The notes under the pieces: generated by a model
The model's database searches: none
What the model was told of the DNA's origin: nothing
Seen by the model: the letters and a program-made list of their open reading frames with translations, nothing else
Position numbers and translations under genes: made by a program
Source: HGM04593 sp045631205
GTDB taxonomy: Bacteria; Bacteroidota; Bacteroidia; Bacteroidales; Bacteroidaceae
Reading direction: 5' to 3'
NCBI GenBank assembly: GCA_045631205.1
Contig: JAZQUI010000036.1
Coordinates: 62,001-126,000 of the forward strand
DNA length: 64,000 bases
Shown: positions 26,231 through 35,020 of the stretch, in pieces
Numbering within the stretch: the stretch's first letter is position 1
Layout: every line of letters starts with the position of its first letter

Positions 26231-27334
26231 ATGGTACATCCCGAAAATGATGAAGCCTATAAAGGGCTTAGGGTGAACGATGGGGTAGAACGGTTGAGTT
26301 CGGTTAACCCATATCTCTCGCAACGGCGCGTGAAACGTGCCGCGCCTCTTTCTGTTGATGATTATGTGCAGGGTATTCTGCGTGGTGATGTTACGGTGCT
26401 GAGCCGTGCTGTGACCCTTGTGGAAAGTCTTTTGCCCGAGCATCAGGCTGTTGCGCAGGAGGTAGTGGAGAAACTATTGCCCTATTCGGGAAAATCCCTT
26501 CGTGTGGGTATAACAGGTGTTCCGGGAGCCGGTAAAAGTACTTCGATCGATGCTCTCGGAATGCATATCTTAAAGGAGCGTGGCGGTAAGTTGGCCGTGC
26601 TTGCGGTTGACCCGAGCAGTGAGCGTAGCAAAGGTAGTATCTTGGGCGACAAGACACGCATGGAACGTTTGTCGGCTCATCCCGACGCCTTCATTCGTCC
26701 CAGTGCATCGGCAGGCTCGCTTGGTGGCGTTGCGCGCAAGACTCGTGAAACTATTATTCTGTGCGAGGCTGCGGGTTACGATACAGTCTTTGTGGAAACA
26801 GTGGGTGTTGGTCAGAGTGAAACTGCTGTATATTCTATGGTGGATTTCTTTCTGTTGATACAGATTGCCGGTGCCGGTGATGAACTTCAGGGTATAAAAC
26901 GCGGCATAATGGAGATGGCCGATGCTATTGTGATAAACAAGGCCGATGGTGCCAATATTGAAGAGGCGCAGCGAGCGGCTGCGCATTACAGAAGTGCGTT
27001 GCAGTTATTTCCTATGCCTCAAAGCGGAATACGTCCGCAGGTGCTTACATATTCGGGCTTTTACGATCTTGGTATAAAGGAGATATGGGATATGGTTTTC
27101 TCCTATTTTGAGAAGGTCAAGGCGAATGGCTCTTTTGATGCGCGTCGCAATGGTCAGGCAAAATATTGGATGTACGAAACAATAAACGAACAATTGCATA
27201 GGCACTTCTATCAGGCTGCGGGCATGGAGGAAATGCTTGCCCGTTATGAGCAGGATATAATAGATGGCAGGGTAACATCTTTTGCTGCTGCCGGAAAGTT
27301 GCTCGAGCTCTACGATAAAATGTATAATAAGTGA
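26231..27334 (+). CDS. meaB: methylmalonyl-CoA mutase-associated GTPase MeaB
   Basis: G3E-type P-loop GTPase that protects and reloads B12-dependent methylmalonyl-CoA mutase. The protein has 367 residues. Its P-loop is GVPGAGKST, the conserved segment VDPSSERSKGSILGDKTRM is diagnostic, ETVGVGQSE forms switch II and INKAD is the guanine-specificity motif. The C-terminal helical arm mediates dimerisation. The mutase genes are not in this window. It is followed 6 nt downstream by the 5-formyl-THF cyclo-ligase. Confidence 0.95.
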   Translation: MVHPENDEAYKGLRVNDGVERLSSVNPYLSQRRVKRAAPLSVDDYVQGILRGDVTVLSRAVTLVESLLPEHQAVAQEVVEKLLPYSGKSLRVGITGVPGAGKSTSIDALGMHILKERGGKLAVLAVDPSSERSKGSILGDKTRMERLSAHPDAFIRPSASAGSLGGVARKTRETIILCEAAGYDTVFVETVGVGQSETAVYSMVDFFLLIQIAGAGDELQGIKRGIMEMADAIVINKADGANIEEAQRAAAHYRSALQLFPMPQSGIRPQVLTYSGFYDLGIKEIWDMVFSYFEKVKANGSFDARRNGQAKYWMYETINEQLHRHFYQAAGMEEMLARYEQDIIDGRVTSFAAAGKLLELYDKMYNK

Positions 27335-27340
27335 GGCGTT

Positions 27341-27871
27341 ATGGATAAAAAGGCTTTGCGTAAGGAGGTACGGGCGACTCTTGCAGCTATGCCCGACGAT
27401 GTAAAGTTGGAGAAGTCCACAATGCTGGCACTTGCATTGGTGGTGCATCCATGGGTGCGTGATGCGCGGGTTATCGCGCTCTTTTCGCCATTAGGAGATG
27501 AACCTCAAATAGGTGAAATTATAGATGTGATTTCGCAGGAGCGTACGGTGGTACTTCCGCGTATCATCGGTGATGAAATGGAGTTTTATGCTTATTCTCC
27601 ATCACTTATGTGCAAAGGTGCTTATGGTATTATGGAGCCCGTGTGTGGTGAAGCCATTGCTCCCGAGGAGATAGATGTAATGATTGTTCCTGGTGTCGTT
27701 TTTACGCCCGAGGGCGGGCGTTGCGGTCGCGGTAAAGGGTATTATGATAAATATATGTCGCGCAAAGGATTCAGGGCACACACCATTGGTGTCTGTTACG
27801 AGGAACAGATATCGTCATTATTGCATTGTGAAACGCACGATGTTGCAGTGAATGAGGTGATTTATAGATAA
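27341..27871 (+). CDS. 5-formyltetrahydrofolate cyclo-ligase
   Basis: ATP-dependent conversion of 5-formyl-THF to 5,10-methenyl-THF. The 176 residues are typical. The N-terminus has KKALRKEVRATL, and the C-terminal signature is VPGVVFTPEGGRCGRGKGYYD, the phosphate-binding region of the MTHFS/YgfA family. It is coupled to meaB (6-nt gap). Its stop codon overlaps the first bases of a strong terminator stem. Confidence 0.93.
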   Translation: MDKKALRKEVRATLAAMPDDVKLEKSTMLALALVVHPWVRDARVIALFSPLGDEPQIGEIIDVISQERTVVLPRIIGDEMEFYAYSPSLMCKGAYGIMEPVCGEAIAPEEIDVMIVPGVVFTPEGGRCGRGKGYYDKYMSRKGFRAHTIGVCYEEQISSLLHCETHDVAVNEVIYR

Positions 27872-27907
27872 AAGATAGGATGAAACAATCGTTTCATCCT
27901 ATCTTTT
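27870..27907. terminator. bidirectional terminator between the cyclo-ligase gene and pfkA
   Basis: Perfect 17-bp inverted repeat (27870-27886 with 27891-27907) and a 4-nt loop, with A-tract and T-tract ends. It lies between convergent genes and overlaps the upstream stop codon. Confidence 0.88.
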
Positions 27908-27928
27908 GTCTGTTTGTATATTCGCTTT

Positions 27929-28915
27929 TTATGATGCGAGAATCTCTTGCGCACGTACTGTTTCGCGGTCGATGGGTTTGTCGTCCTTGATGGCTTTTGT
28001 GAACGGTATATATACGATTTCGTTATTGCGAAGTCCTATCATTACGTTTCTTTGTCCCTCGAGCAGGGCGTCGATAGCGGCTACGCCAAGACGGCTGGCA
28101 AGGATTCGGTCGTTGGCAGTGGGGCTGCCGCCACGTTGCAGATAGCCGAGGATTGATACGCGTACATCGAGTTCGGGGAACTTCTGGCGCATACCTTCTG
28201 CTACATCCATAATGTTGTAGTCTTTTTCACGACCTTCGGCAAAGAGTACGATACTGCTACTCTTGGTACGGCGCAATCCGTTGGCAATGAATTGGTTGAT
28301 GCGCTCGAACTCGGGGTCGATTTCAGGAAGTACGCAAGCCTCTGCTCCGGTTGCAAGCGTTCCGTTAAGAGCGAGGAAACCTGCGTCGCGGCCCATAACC
28401 TCTACAATGAAGAGGCGTTCGTGTGACGATGCGGTGTCGCGTATTTTGTCGACGCACTCCATAATTGTATTAAGTGCAGTGTCGTAACCGATAGTGGTGT
28501 CTGTGCCATAGAGGTCGTTGTCGATGGTGCCGGGGAGTGCAATACAAGGAATGTCGTACTCGCGGGCGAGGTTATATGCTCCGGTAATAGAACCGTCGCC
28601 ACCTATAACTACCAACGCATCTATTCCCTCTTTCTGCAAGGTTGCGTAACCTGTTGCGCGTCCTTCTTCGGTCTTGAACTCGTCGCAACGGCTGGTTTTG
28701 AGTATTGTTCCGCCGCGTTGTATGATGTTACTAACGTTTTCGGTCTTGAACTCTTTGATTTCGCCGGTGATGAGTCCTTTGTAACCACGGTAAATACCTT
28801 TTACTTTAATGCCGTGATAAATTGCGGCACGGGTGACGGCGCGTATGGCTGCATTCATACCGGGTGCGTCGCCGCCGGAAGTTAGAATTCCTACGCAGTT
28901 GATTTTGCTTTTCAT
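27929..28915 (-). CDS. pfkA: ATP-dependent 6-phosphofructokinase
   Basis: Phosphorylates fructose 6-phosphate in glycolysis, 328 residues. Motifs are TSGGDAPGMNAAIR at the N-terminus, GGDGSITGA (glycine after the Asp, the ATP type) and PGTIDNDL with the catalytic Asp. The allosteric-site region follows. A PPi-dependent enzyme with GGDDSNT and PKTIDGDL is also encoded at 61.3-63.0 kb, so both phosphofructokinase types are present. It is the last gene of the porQ-cmk-ispH-pfkA operon, 16 nt after ispH, near but separate from the flanking terminator. Confidence 0.96.
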   Translation of the reverse strand: MKSKINCVGILTSGGDAPGMNAAIRAVTRAAIYHGIKVKGIYRGYKGLITGEIKEFKTENVSNIIQRGGTILKTSRCDEFKTEEGRATGYATLQKEGIDALVVIGGDGSITGAYNLAREYDIPCIALPGTIDNDLYGTDTTIGYDTALNTIMECVDKIRDTASSHERLFIVEVMGRDAGFLALNGTLATGAEACVLPEIDPEFERINQFIANGLRRTKSSSIVLFAEGREKDYNIMDVAEGMRQKFPELDVRVSILGYLQRGGSPTANDRILASRLGVAAIDALLEGQRNVMIGLRNNEIVYIPFTKAIKDDKPIDRETVRAQEILAS

Positions 28916-28931
28916 AATAGTGGTTGGTTAT

Positions 28932-29804
28932 TTATTGTTTGTTCTTGTATTTTAGAATTTCCTGTTTGCAGTTCTCCATCAACCACTTTGGAGTGGATGT
29001 TGCACCGCAGATTCCTATGCTTTCGACATTGTCGGTAAGGGAGAAATCTATCTCAGTCGGGCTCTCTATCTGGTGGGCATTAGGGTTGACGCGCTTGCAT
29101 TCATTGAAGAGAATTTTGCCGTTTGAACTTTTGCGTCCGCAGACAAAGAATATAAGTTGGTGGCTTTTGGCAAACTCGCCAATACCACTCATACGGTTTG
29201 CAACCTGGCGACAAACAGTGTCGAAGGACTCTGTTTTTTTGTCACTTTCAATGCGTTGCTCTATTGCCTCCACAATCTGCTTGTAGCCTTCGAGCGATTT
29301 TGTTGTCTGTGAATAAATATAGGTGTTTTTGTTGCTTGCCACCTTCTCTATCTGCGAGGGGTTTTCCACAACTATGGCTTCGCCGTGTGTCTGCCCCACA
29401 AGGCCTAAAACCTCAGCGTGTCCCGCTTGTCCGTGTATGATTATCTGACGCTCTTCTCCTTCTGTACTTTGCCACTTTTGCTTTATGCGTTGCTGTAATT
29501 TAAGCACCACAGGACAGGTTGCATCTATAAGTTCCAAATTGTTGCGACGGGCGGTCTCGTAGGTTGCGGGAGGCTCTCCGTGGGCGCGCAATAGAACTTT
29601 TGCATTGTGTAGTGTTTCGAAGGTTGCATGGTCAATGGTTATCAGGCCAAGTTTTTTGAGTCTGTCGCATTCTATGCCATTGTGTACAATGTCGCCCAAG
29701 CAGTAGAGGATGCTGCCTTTTTGCAACTCCTCTTCGGCTTTTTGTATGGCGGTTGTCACTCCGAAACAAAAACCTGAATGTTCGTCAATTTCAATTTTAA
29801 GCAT
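28932..29804 (-). CDS. ispH: 4-hydroxy-3-methylbut-2-enyl diphosphate reductase
   Basis: Iron-sulfur enzyme of the last step of the MEP isoprenoid pathway. The chosen start, MLKIEIDEHSGFCFGV, gives 290 residues, and an earlier in-frame ATG 12 codons upstream is less likely. The three cluster cysteines are visible in SGFCFGV, ATCPVV and ICGATSTP, and RAHGEPP carries a substrate-binding His. The ATG overlaps the cmk stop by one base (TAATG), so translation is coupled. Confidence 0.95.
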   Translation of the reverse strand: MLKIEIDEHSGFCFGVTTAIQKAEEELQKGSILYCLGDIVHNGIECDRLKKLGLITIDHATFETLHNAKVLLRAHGEPPATYETARRNNLELIDATCPVVLKLQQRIKQKWQSTEGEERQIIIHGQAGHAEVLGLVGQTHGEAIVVENPSQIEKVASNKNTYIYSQTTKSLEGYKQIVEAIEQRIESDKKTESFDTVCRQVANRMSGIGEFAKSHQLIFFVCGRKSSNGKILFNECKRVNPNAHQIESPTEIDFSLTDNVESIGICGATSTPKWLMENCKQEILKYKNKQ

Positions 29805-30490
29805 TATCGTGTGTGTGCAATGAATTGTTCTTTTAGCCATGCTTCCTGCTCTTCACGTGTCATGTTGCTGTTGTCGAGCAAGAGTGCGTCGTCAGCTCTT
29901 TTAAGCGGGCTTACTTCGCGTGTCTGGTCTATGTGGTCGCGTTGTAGAACATTGTCGAGAATTTCCTGGAAATCGGGATTGTCTCCGCGTGCCTTCAATT
30001 CGTCGTAGCGGCGTTGAGCACGTACTTCGGCCGAAGCTGTAACAAATATTTTCATCTCGGCATCGGGGAATACTGTGGTGCCTATATCGCGACCGTCCAT
30101 TACGATACCTTTTTGTTTGCCCATACGTCGTTGTTGCTCTACCATTTCGCTGCGTACAAAGTCAATGGCTGCCACGTGGCTTACCAATTGTGAAACTTCG
30201 AGGCTGCGTATTTCGTGCTCTACATTCTCTCCGTTAAGCAGTGTTATAGAGTTTTTTGTTTCCGGGTCGGCGGTAAATGTGATGTTTATCTCTCCCAATT
30301 GTTCGCGCAATTTGTCGGTGTCGATACTGCCATCGTTGATAAGTCCGTTGCGCAAGCAATAGAGAGCTACGGCGCGGTACATAGCTCCGCTGTCAAAGTA
30401 TAGATAACCTATGTTGCGGGCAAGAGATTTTGCCATCGTGCTTTTTCCGCAAGAGGAAAAACCGTCTATTGCAATAACTATCTTTTTCAT
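29804..30490 (-). CDS. cmk: cytidylate kinase
   Basis: Phosphorylates CMP and dCMP. The protein has 228 residues with the P-loop GFSSCGKST at the N-terminus and the Asp-Gly-Arg-Asp-Ile-Gly-Thr motif near residue 135. The SSCGKST form of the loop is typical for Bacteroidota. It is positioned 9 nt after porQ and overlaps ispH by one base. The porQ-cmk-ispH-pfkA order is a familiar Bacteroidota arrangement from memory. Confidence 0.95.
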   Translation of the reverse strand: MKKIVIAIDGFSSCGKSTMAKSLARNIGYLYFDSGAMYRAVALYCLRNGLINDGSIDTDKLREQLGEINITFTADPETKNSITLLNGENVEHEIRSLEVSQLVSHVAAIDFVRSEMVEQQRRMGKQKGIVMDGRDIGTTVFPDAEMKIFVTASAEVRAQRRYDELKARGDNPDFQEILDNVLQRDHIDQTREVSPLKRADDALLLDNSNMTREEQEAWLKEQFIAHTR

Positions 30491-30499
30491 ATATATGCT

Positions 30500-31486
30500 T
30501 TAAAGTGTGTACGAAACGTTGAAGAGCAATGAATTTGACGATACATGGAGCTTGCTGTATGAAATGCCGAACTTGAATTTGTTTATTCCTCCTCCGGCAC
30601 CAATACTCAATCCGTCCCATTTGCTGTCCGATGTGGATAGTTCTTTTGTCATTCGGTAGTTGTATCCGATAGAGGCGTAGAAGCGCTCGCCCAAAAGTAC
30701 GTCGGCGCCGAATGTGAAATGCTTCAGCAGTTTCTTGCTGAAACTGTCCTTGCTGCCGTCGGCGTTATAGAAATCGTCGTTGCTCCATTTATGCAGGTTG
30801 TTCATAGTTAGCGAGAGGCGTATGGGGGCGTTGCCCAATCTTTTTGTCACTCCCAGCAGAATGTCAAATGGCATTTTTTCGCTTTTATCTTCGAATGCTT
30901 TTACCTGTGCACCAAGGTTTTTGAAAACCAAAGAGGCTGAAAGGTCACTTTCTTCATTGAAATAGTTGAGTCCCAGATCAATGCCCAAAGCTATTGAACT
31001 CATACTCTCATATTTTGAATATATGAATTTTGCAGCCACACCTCCGCTCCAATAGTCGCTCAGCAGGTAGCTGTATGTTGCAGCAAACTCCATATCTTTT
31101 GCCTTGAAGGTTCCGGTATATACATTATTCTCGTCGTACCCCTCAAATTGTCCATAATCGACATAACGCGCAATAATGGCACCGGCCGAACGCTCTCCAA
31201 ACACTCTGCTGTATCCCACGCCGGCAACCTTGCTGTCGCTCATGTAGGTCATGTAGTTTAAGTTCAAGGTGTTGTGTGAAACATTTATCAAAAGTGCAGG
31301 GTTGTGTGCAGCAAGTGTGATATCGTCGTCAATTGTTGATATATTGGTTCCGCCAAGTGCTGCAACGTGTGCCGAATAGGGTAGGCGCAGGAAACCGAAG
31401 GCTGTCTCTCCGGTCTGTGCATTGACAGTGGTGAACTGCAATAGAAGTATCGTTGAGATTATGAATAATTTAAGTTTTATCGTCAT
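30500..31486 (-). CDS. porQ: type IX secretion system protein PorQ
   Basis: Outer-membrane beta-barrel of the PorV/PorQ family, 328 residues from the chosen ATG. The signal peptide has a hydrophobic core ending in NAQ, followed by FLRLPYSAHVAALGG, which is characteristic of PorQ. The earlier in-frame start at 31549 lies upstream of the -7 element at 31509-31516 and is therefore rejected. PorQ is part of, or associated with, type IX secretion. It fits the C-terminal sorting-like tail on the glycosidase at 38.7-43.0 kb, though core T9SS genes are not in this window. Confidence 0.9.
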   Translation of the reverse strand: MTIKLKLFIISTILLLQFTTVNAQTGETAFGFLRLPYSAHVAALGGTNISTIDDDITLAAHNPALLINVSHNTLNLNYMTYMSDSKVAGVGYSRVFGERSAGAIIARYVDYGQFEGYDENNVYTGTFKAKDMEFAATYSYLLSDYWSGGVAAKFIYSKYESMSSIALGIDLGLNYFNEESDLSASLVFKNLGAQVKAFEDKSEKMPFDILLGVTKRLGNAPIRLSLTMNNLHKWSNDDFYNADGSKDSFSKKLLKHFTFGADVLLGERFYASIGYNYRMTKELSTSDSKWDGLSIGAGGGINKFKFGISYSKLHVSSNSLLFNVSYTL

Positions 31487-31508
31487 CTTTTGCGATGTAT
31501 TGTTTTTG

Positions 31509-31516
31509 CGAAGATA
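31509..31516 (-). promoter_or_regulatory. -7-like promoter element for the porQ operon
   Basis: Minus-strand TATCTTCG, 23-30 nt upstream of the chosen porQ ATG; it supports that start. It is a one-base variant of TAnnTTTG. Confidence 0.5.
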
Positions 31517-31687
31517 ATGCTTTTTTTCTTCTTTTTTATAGTGCTGCATAAAATAATTGATTGTAAAATCACGTTTACTCTTATAAAATAACTGAAAAAA
31601 GTGCCGTTTATGATGTATTGGGAAAATAAAATATGTATAAAATAAAAAAAAAGATGTTTTAAAACGTGTGTATTGAAAAATATTGTT

Positions 31688-31695
31688 TAAATTTG
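31688..31695 (+). promoter_or_regulatory. -7 promoter element for the TonB gene
   Basis: TAAATTTG, a full match to TAnnTTTG, 33-40 nt before the start codon. The -33 region is not clear. The surrounding 180 nt are very AT-rich and hold no gene. Confidence 0.5.
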
Positions 31696-31727
31696 CCCAT
31701 TAGAAAATAAACAAAAAAAATACCATA

Positions 31728-32456
31728 ATGAGTACAACAACAAAACAGGGAAATGAGCGCGAACTTCTTGAAGTGAAGAAGAGCGCGAAGGCGAACCTTG
31801 AACAACACAAGACAACTTGGTTGCTTATCGGTTATATTCTTGTGTTAGCGATTCTATTCGTGGCTTTTGAGTGGACTGCCACCGAGAAAAAACATTCAGG
31901 TGAAATTGTAAGCGCCGGTATTCTTTTGGAAGAAGAGATTATGGTGCCCATCACTATGCCCGAGAAAAAGGTAGTTCCCCCTCCTCCCCAGGCAAAGCAG
32001 ATTACCGAGATTTTGGAGATTGTGGATGACGAGGCCGAGATTGAGGAGAGTGAGCTTGCTTCAGTAGAGGAGACCGGTGAGGTTGTAGAGATTGCCGATG
32101 TGGGTAATGTTGTAGTAGAGGATATCCCTGAGGAGGAACCTATTCTGCAAGTTGTAGAGCAGATGCCCGAGTTCCCCGGTGGTATGAAGGCTTTGATGAA
32201 GTATCTTCAGGAAAACATAAACTATCCTCGTATCTCACGCGAGAACAACTCACAGGGTCGTGCTTTCATCAACTTCGTTGTAAACTCTGACGGTACAATC
32301 CAGGATGTTGAAGTTCTTAAGAGTTCAAGCGATATCTATCTCGACAAAGAGGCTTTGCGTGTGGTAAGTTCAATGCCTAAATGGAATCCCGGAAAGCAGG
32401 CTGGTAAAGCGGTACGCGTGCGCTTTACATTGCCGGTAACTTTCAAATTGAAATAA
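31728..32456 (+). CDS. TonB-family energy transducer
   Basis: Inner-membrane protein of 242 residues that would couple the proton motive force to outer-membrane receptors. It has a cytosolic charged N-terminus, one transmembrane helix at about 30-48, a short Pro-rich stretch (KKVVPPPPQAK) and an acidic linker. The TonB C-terminal domain (about 145-242) contains QMPEFPGGMKALMKYL and a YPRIS motif. The C-terminal domain is of the same type as those in the M56 sensor at 3.4-5.4 kb. No ExbB/ExbD genes are adjacent. The gene is followed by a terminator. Confidence 0.93.
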   Translation: MSTTTKQGNERELLEVKKSAKANLEQHKTTWLLIGYILVLAILFVAFEWTATEKKHSGEIVSAGILLEEEIMVPITMPEKKVVPPPPQAKQITEILEIVDDEAEIEESELASVEETGEVVEIADVGNVVVEDIPEEEPILQVVEQMPEFPGGMKALMKYLQENINYPRISRENNSQGRAFINFVVNSDGTIQDVEVLKSSSDIYLDKEALRVVSSMPKWNPGKQAGKAVRVRFTLPVTFKLK

Positions 32457-32474
32457 TAGATAACAAAATAAAAG

Positions 32475-32509
32475 AGAGGCTGCCGCTAATGTGTGTAGCC
32501 TCTTTTTTT
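32475..32509 (+). terminator. intrinsic terminator after the TonB gene
   Basis: A 7-bp stem (32475-32481 with 32497-32503) with a 15-nt loop and a run of seven T. It lies 19 nt after the stop codon. Confidence 0.75.
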
Positions 32510-32530
32510 AATAAATAGAAAAAGTGCATT

Positions 32531-33505
32531 ATGTATAATTGGGAAGAAGTAAGAGATAAAGTCAACGCTTTTGTTGATGGTCTTAAATTTGAACGTGAAC
32601 CTTTGGAATTGTACAAACCTATTAGATATACGCTTGCGCAAAGTGGTAAACGTGTGCGTCCGGTGTTGTGCCTTATGGCATATAATCTATATAAGGATTG
32701 TATAGAAGAGGTGTTATACCCGGCAGTGGCTATGGAGACCTATCACAACTACACTCTTATACACGACGATGTGATGGACCGTGCCGATATTCGTCGAGGC
32801 AAGCCCACTGTTTGTGCAAAGTGGGGCGACACAGCCGCTATTCTCTCCGGCGATACAATGCTTGTACTTGCATACGAGTTCTTGGCTCACGCTCCTGCCG
32901 AGAAGTTGCCGGCTATGCTTGCATTGTTTACCGAAACAGCAAAAGAGGTGGGCGATGGTCAGCAGTACGATTTGGACTTTGAGAAACGCGATAATGTTGT
33001 CGAGGCTGAATATATGGAGATGATACGTCTCAAAACATCGGTACTCATTGCTGCTTCGTTGAAGATGGGTGGTATTGTTGCCGGTGCTGGTGAGAGTGAC
33101 TTGGAAAACCTTTATGCCTATGGCGAGACTATGGGGCTTGCTTTCCAGTTGCAGGACGATTTGCTCGATGTCTATGGTGATGCAGCTCTCTTCGGTAAGA
33201 AGATTGGCGGTGATATCCGTTGCAACAAGAAGACCTTTCTGCTTATAAAGGCGATGGAACTTGCATCGCCCGAGCAACGTGCCGAAATGCTTGCGTGGAT
33301 GGAAAATCCAGTTGCCGATGATGATGCGAAAGTTGCATATTTCACCTCGCTTTATACATCACTTGGCGTAAAGGAGGTTTGCGAAAAACGCATAGCCGAA
33401 CTTTTTGCAAAGTGTGATGCTTTCATTGAAAACCTTTCGGTGTCGGCCGAGAGAAAGGCAAATCTCAAAGCTTTTGCCGACTTTTTGCTTGCACGTAACC
33501 TTTAA
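32531..33505 (+). CDS. polyprenyl diphosphate synthase
   Basis: Condenses isopentenyl diphosphate with allylic diphosphates, 324 residues. Both Asp-rich motifs are visible: LIHDDVMDRADIRRG and LQDDLLDVYGD. PTVCAKWGDTAAILSGD is a typical stretch between the two. Chain length cannot be predicted with confidence; short-chain (geranyl/farnesyl) or quinone side-chain length are both possible. It is the first gene of a closely packed plus-strand group extending to 38.2 kb. Confidence 0.92.
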   Translation: MYNWEEVRDKVNAFVDGLKFEREPLELYKPIRYTLAQSGKRVRPVLCLMAYNLYKDCIEEVLYPAVAMETYHNYTLIHDDVMDRADIRRGKPTVCAKWGDTAAILSGDTMLVLAYEFLAHAPAEKLPAMLALFTETAKEVGDGQQYDLDFEKRDNVVEAEYMEMIRLKTSVLIAASLKMGGIVAGAGESDLENLYAYGETMGLAFQLQDDLLDVYGDAALFGKKIGGDIRCNKKTFLLIKAMELASPEQRAEMLAWMENPVADDDAKVAYFTSLYTSLGVKEVCEKRIAELFAKCDAFIENLSVSAERKANLKAFADFLLARNL

Positions 33506-33523
33506 TAAATATAATAAGGTATT

Positions 33524-34243
33524 ATGCCGTACAGACGACTGCCTAAAACAGACCAAGCTCGCATAAGAGCTTTGCGCACAGCTGTGGAGAGTTGTGTGCA
33601 GAATGGGGTGTTTACAAATGTGCTATCGCATAATACATATTACAAGGCGAAAACTTTTCTCGATAAGTTTTCGCGCGAAGTGGCAGTTTATAAACGCTGT
33701 GTTGCCGAGCAATCGACAAAACGCGGAAATGAAAAGTACGAGGCTGCGCTGAAACGTGCCCGAATGTATGTGTCGCACTTCATTCAGGTTTTAAGCATGG
33801 CCATTATGCGTGGTGAAATATCACGTGACAAGCGCTCTTATTACGGCCTGCCGAAAGACGAGGATACGATTCCTAATCTCTTCTCGGAAGCAGCTGTGCT
33901 TGAATGGGGCGCAAAAATCATGGAGGGCGAAAAACGCCGTCAGGGTGAGGGTGGAGTTCCCATCTATAATCCCACAATGGGGCGTGTCTCGGTAGTTTAC
34001 GAGATATTCAAGGAAATGTACGACAGGCAACAGTCGTTGCAACAGCGAACAGCCGAAGCGTTGCGTAATATTTCGGATATGCGTTTCGAGGGTGATGAAA
34101 TTATTTTTGAAGCGTGGGGCGAGATAGAAAAATCATTCTCTTCGCTGACCGGGGAGAAACGCATTGAAAAATGTGCCGAGTATGGTGTGATATATTATTA
34201 TCGTACAGGTAAAGAACGAAAAGAGGGAAATGGCGATGAGTAG
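33524..34243 (+). CDS. conserved hypothetical protein
   Basis: I do not recognise this 239-residue protein beyond a resemblance to uncharacterised Bacteroidota proteins. It is basic and largely helical, with no signal peptide and no membrane segment. The sequence contains many Arg/Lys/Glu and a region FIQVLSMAIMRGEI at about 88-101. Its 3' end overlaps the tatD start, so it is a member of the same operon as the polyprenyl synthase (18 nt upstream) and tatD. Confidence 0.7.
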   Translation: MPYRRLPKTDQARIRALRTAVESCVQNGVFTNVLSHNTYYKAKTFLDKFSREVAVYKRCVAEQSTKRGNEKYEAALKRARMYVSHFIQVLSMAIMRGEISRDKRSYYGLPKDEDTIPNLFSEAAVLEWGAKIMEGEKRRQGEGGVPIYNPTMGRVSVVYEIFKEMYDRQQSLQQRTAEALRNISDMRFEGDEIIFEAWGEIEKSFSSLTGEKRIEKCAEYGVIYYYRTGKERKEGNGDE

Positions 34244-35018
34244 TTTTGTTGATACGCATACACATCTTTTTTGTGAAGAATTCGATACGGACAGGGCTGC
34301 TGCGGTGGAACGCGCCGTGGCGGCGGGTGTAACCCGTCTTTGTCTGCCGGCTATCAACAGAGCCTCTGTGCCTGCTCTTTTGGCTATGTGTGATGAGTTC
34401 CCAGGTATATGTTACCCTATGATTGGGTTGCATCCAACAGATGTTGCTCACGATTATAAAGAGGAGCTGTTTGAAATTGAGCGTATGCTTGTTGCTGATG
34501 ACCGCTTTGTTGCAGTGGGCGAGGTTGGGCTCGATTTTTATTGGAGCGAAGAGTTTCGCAGTGAACAGATTGATGCTTTTGAAGCGCAGGTAGGTTGGGC
34601 ACGTCGTGCGGGTCTGCCATTGGTTATTCACTCGCGCAATGCTTTCAAGGAACTTTCCGATGTTATGGAGAATCATCGTTCCGACGCACTTTCGGGTGTG
34701 TTCCATTGTTTTTCGGGCAACGAAGAGGAGGCTGCTGAACTGCTCTCACACGAAGGGTTCTTTTTGGGTATCGGCGGTGTGTTGACATATAAAAAATCCT
34801 CCCTTCCACAGGTCTTGTCAAATGTGCCTCTGGAGCGTATTGTGCTTGAAACGGACTCTCCTTATTTACCTCCTGTGCCTTATCGTGGAAAACGTAACGA
34901 AAGTTCTTATATTCCTTATATAGCTGAAAAACTGGCGCAGATATATGGCTGCGCTGTTGAGTATGTGGCCGAAGTTACCACACGGAACGCTTTACTTCTC
35001 TTTCCCAAAATAGGATAA
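34236..35018 (+). CDS. tatD: TatD-family metal-dependent hydrolase (DNase)
   Basis: TIM-barrel metal hydrolase with nuclease activity in characterised members, 260 residues. Motifs are VDTHTHL (metal His pair), VAVGEVGLDFYW (bridging Glu), LPLVIHSRNAF, GVFHCFSG and LETDSPYL. I took the second of two nearby ATGs (34236). It has a GAGGG about 8 nt upstream and removes two residues relative to the first. It overlaps the preceding gene by 8 nt and ends 2 nt before the fused aroG-type gene. Confidence 0.92.
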   Translation: MSSFVDTHTHLFCEEFDTDRAAAVERAVAAGVTRLCLPAINRASVPALLAMCDEFPGICYPMIGLHPTDVAHDYKEELFEIERMLVADDRFVAVGEVGLDFYWSEEFRSEQIDAFEAQVGWARRAGLPLVIHSRNAFKELSDVMENHRSDALSGVFHCFSGNEEEAAELLSHEGFFLGIGGVLTYKKSSLPQVLSNVPLERIVLETDSPYLPPVPYRGKRNESSYIPYIAEKLAQIYGCAVEYVAEVTTRNALLLFPKIG

Positions 35019-35020
35019 TT

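Noticed and set aside
31487..31549. Longer porQ start 21 codons upstream
   Set aside because: It lies upstream of the TATCTTCG promoter element and would put charged residues before the signal peptide.
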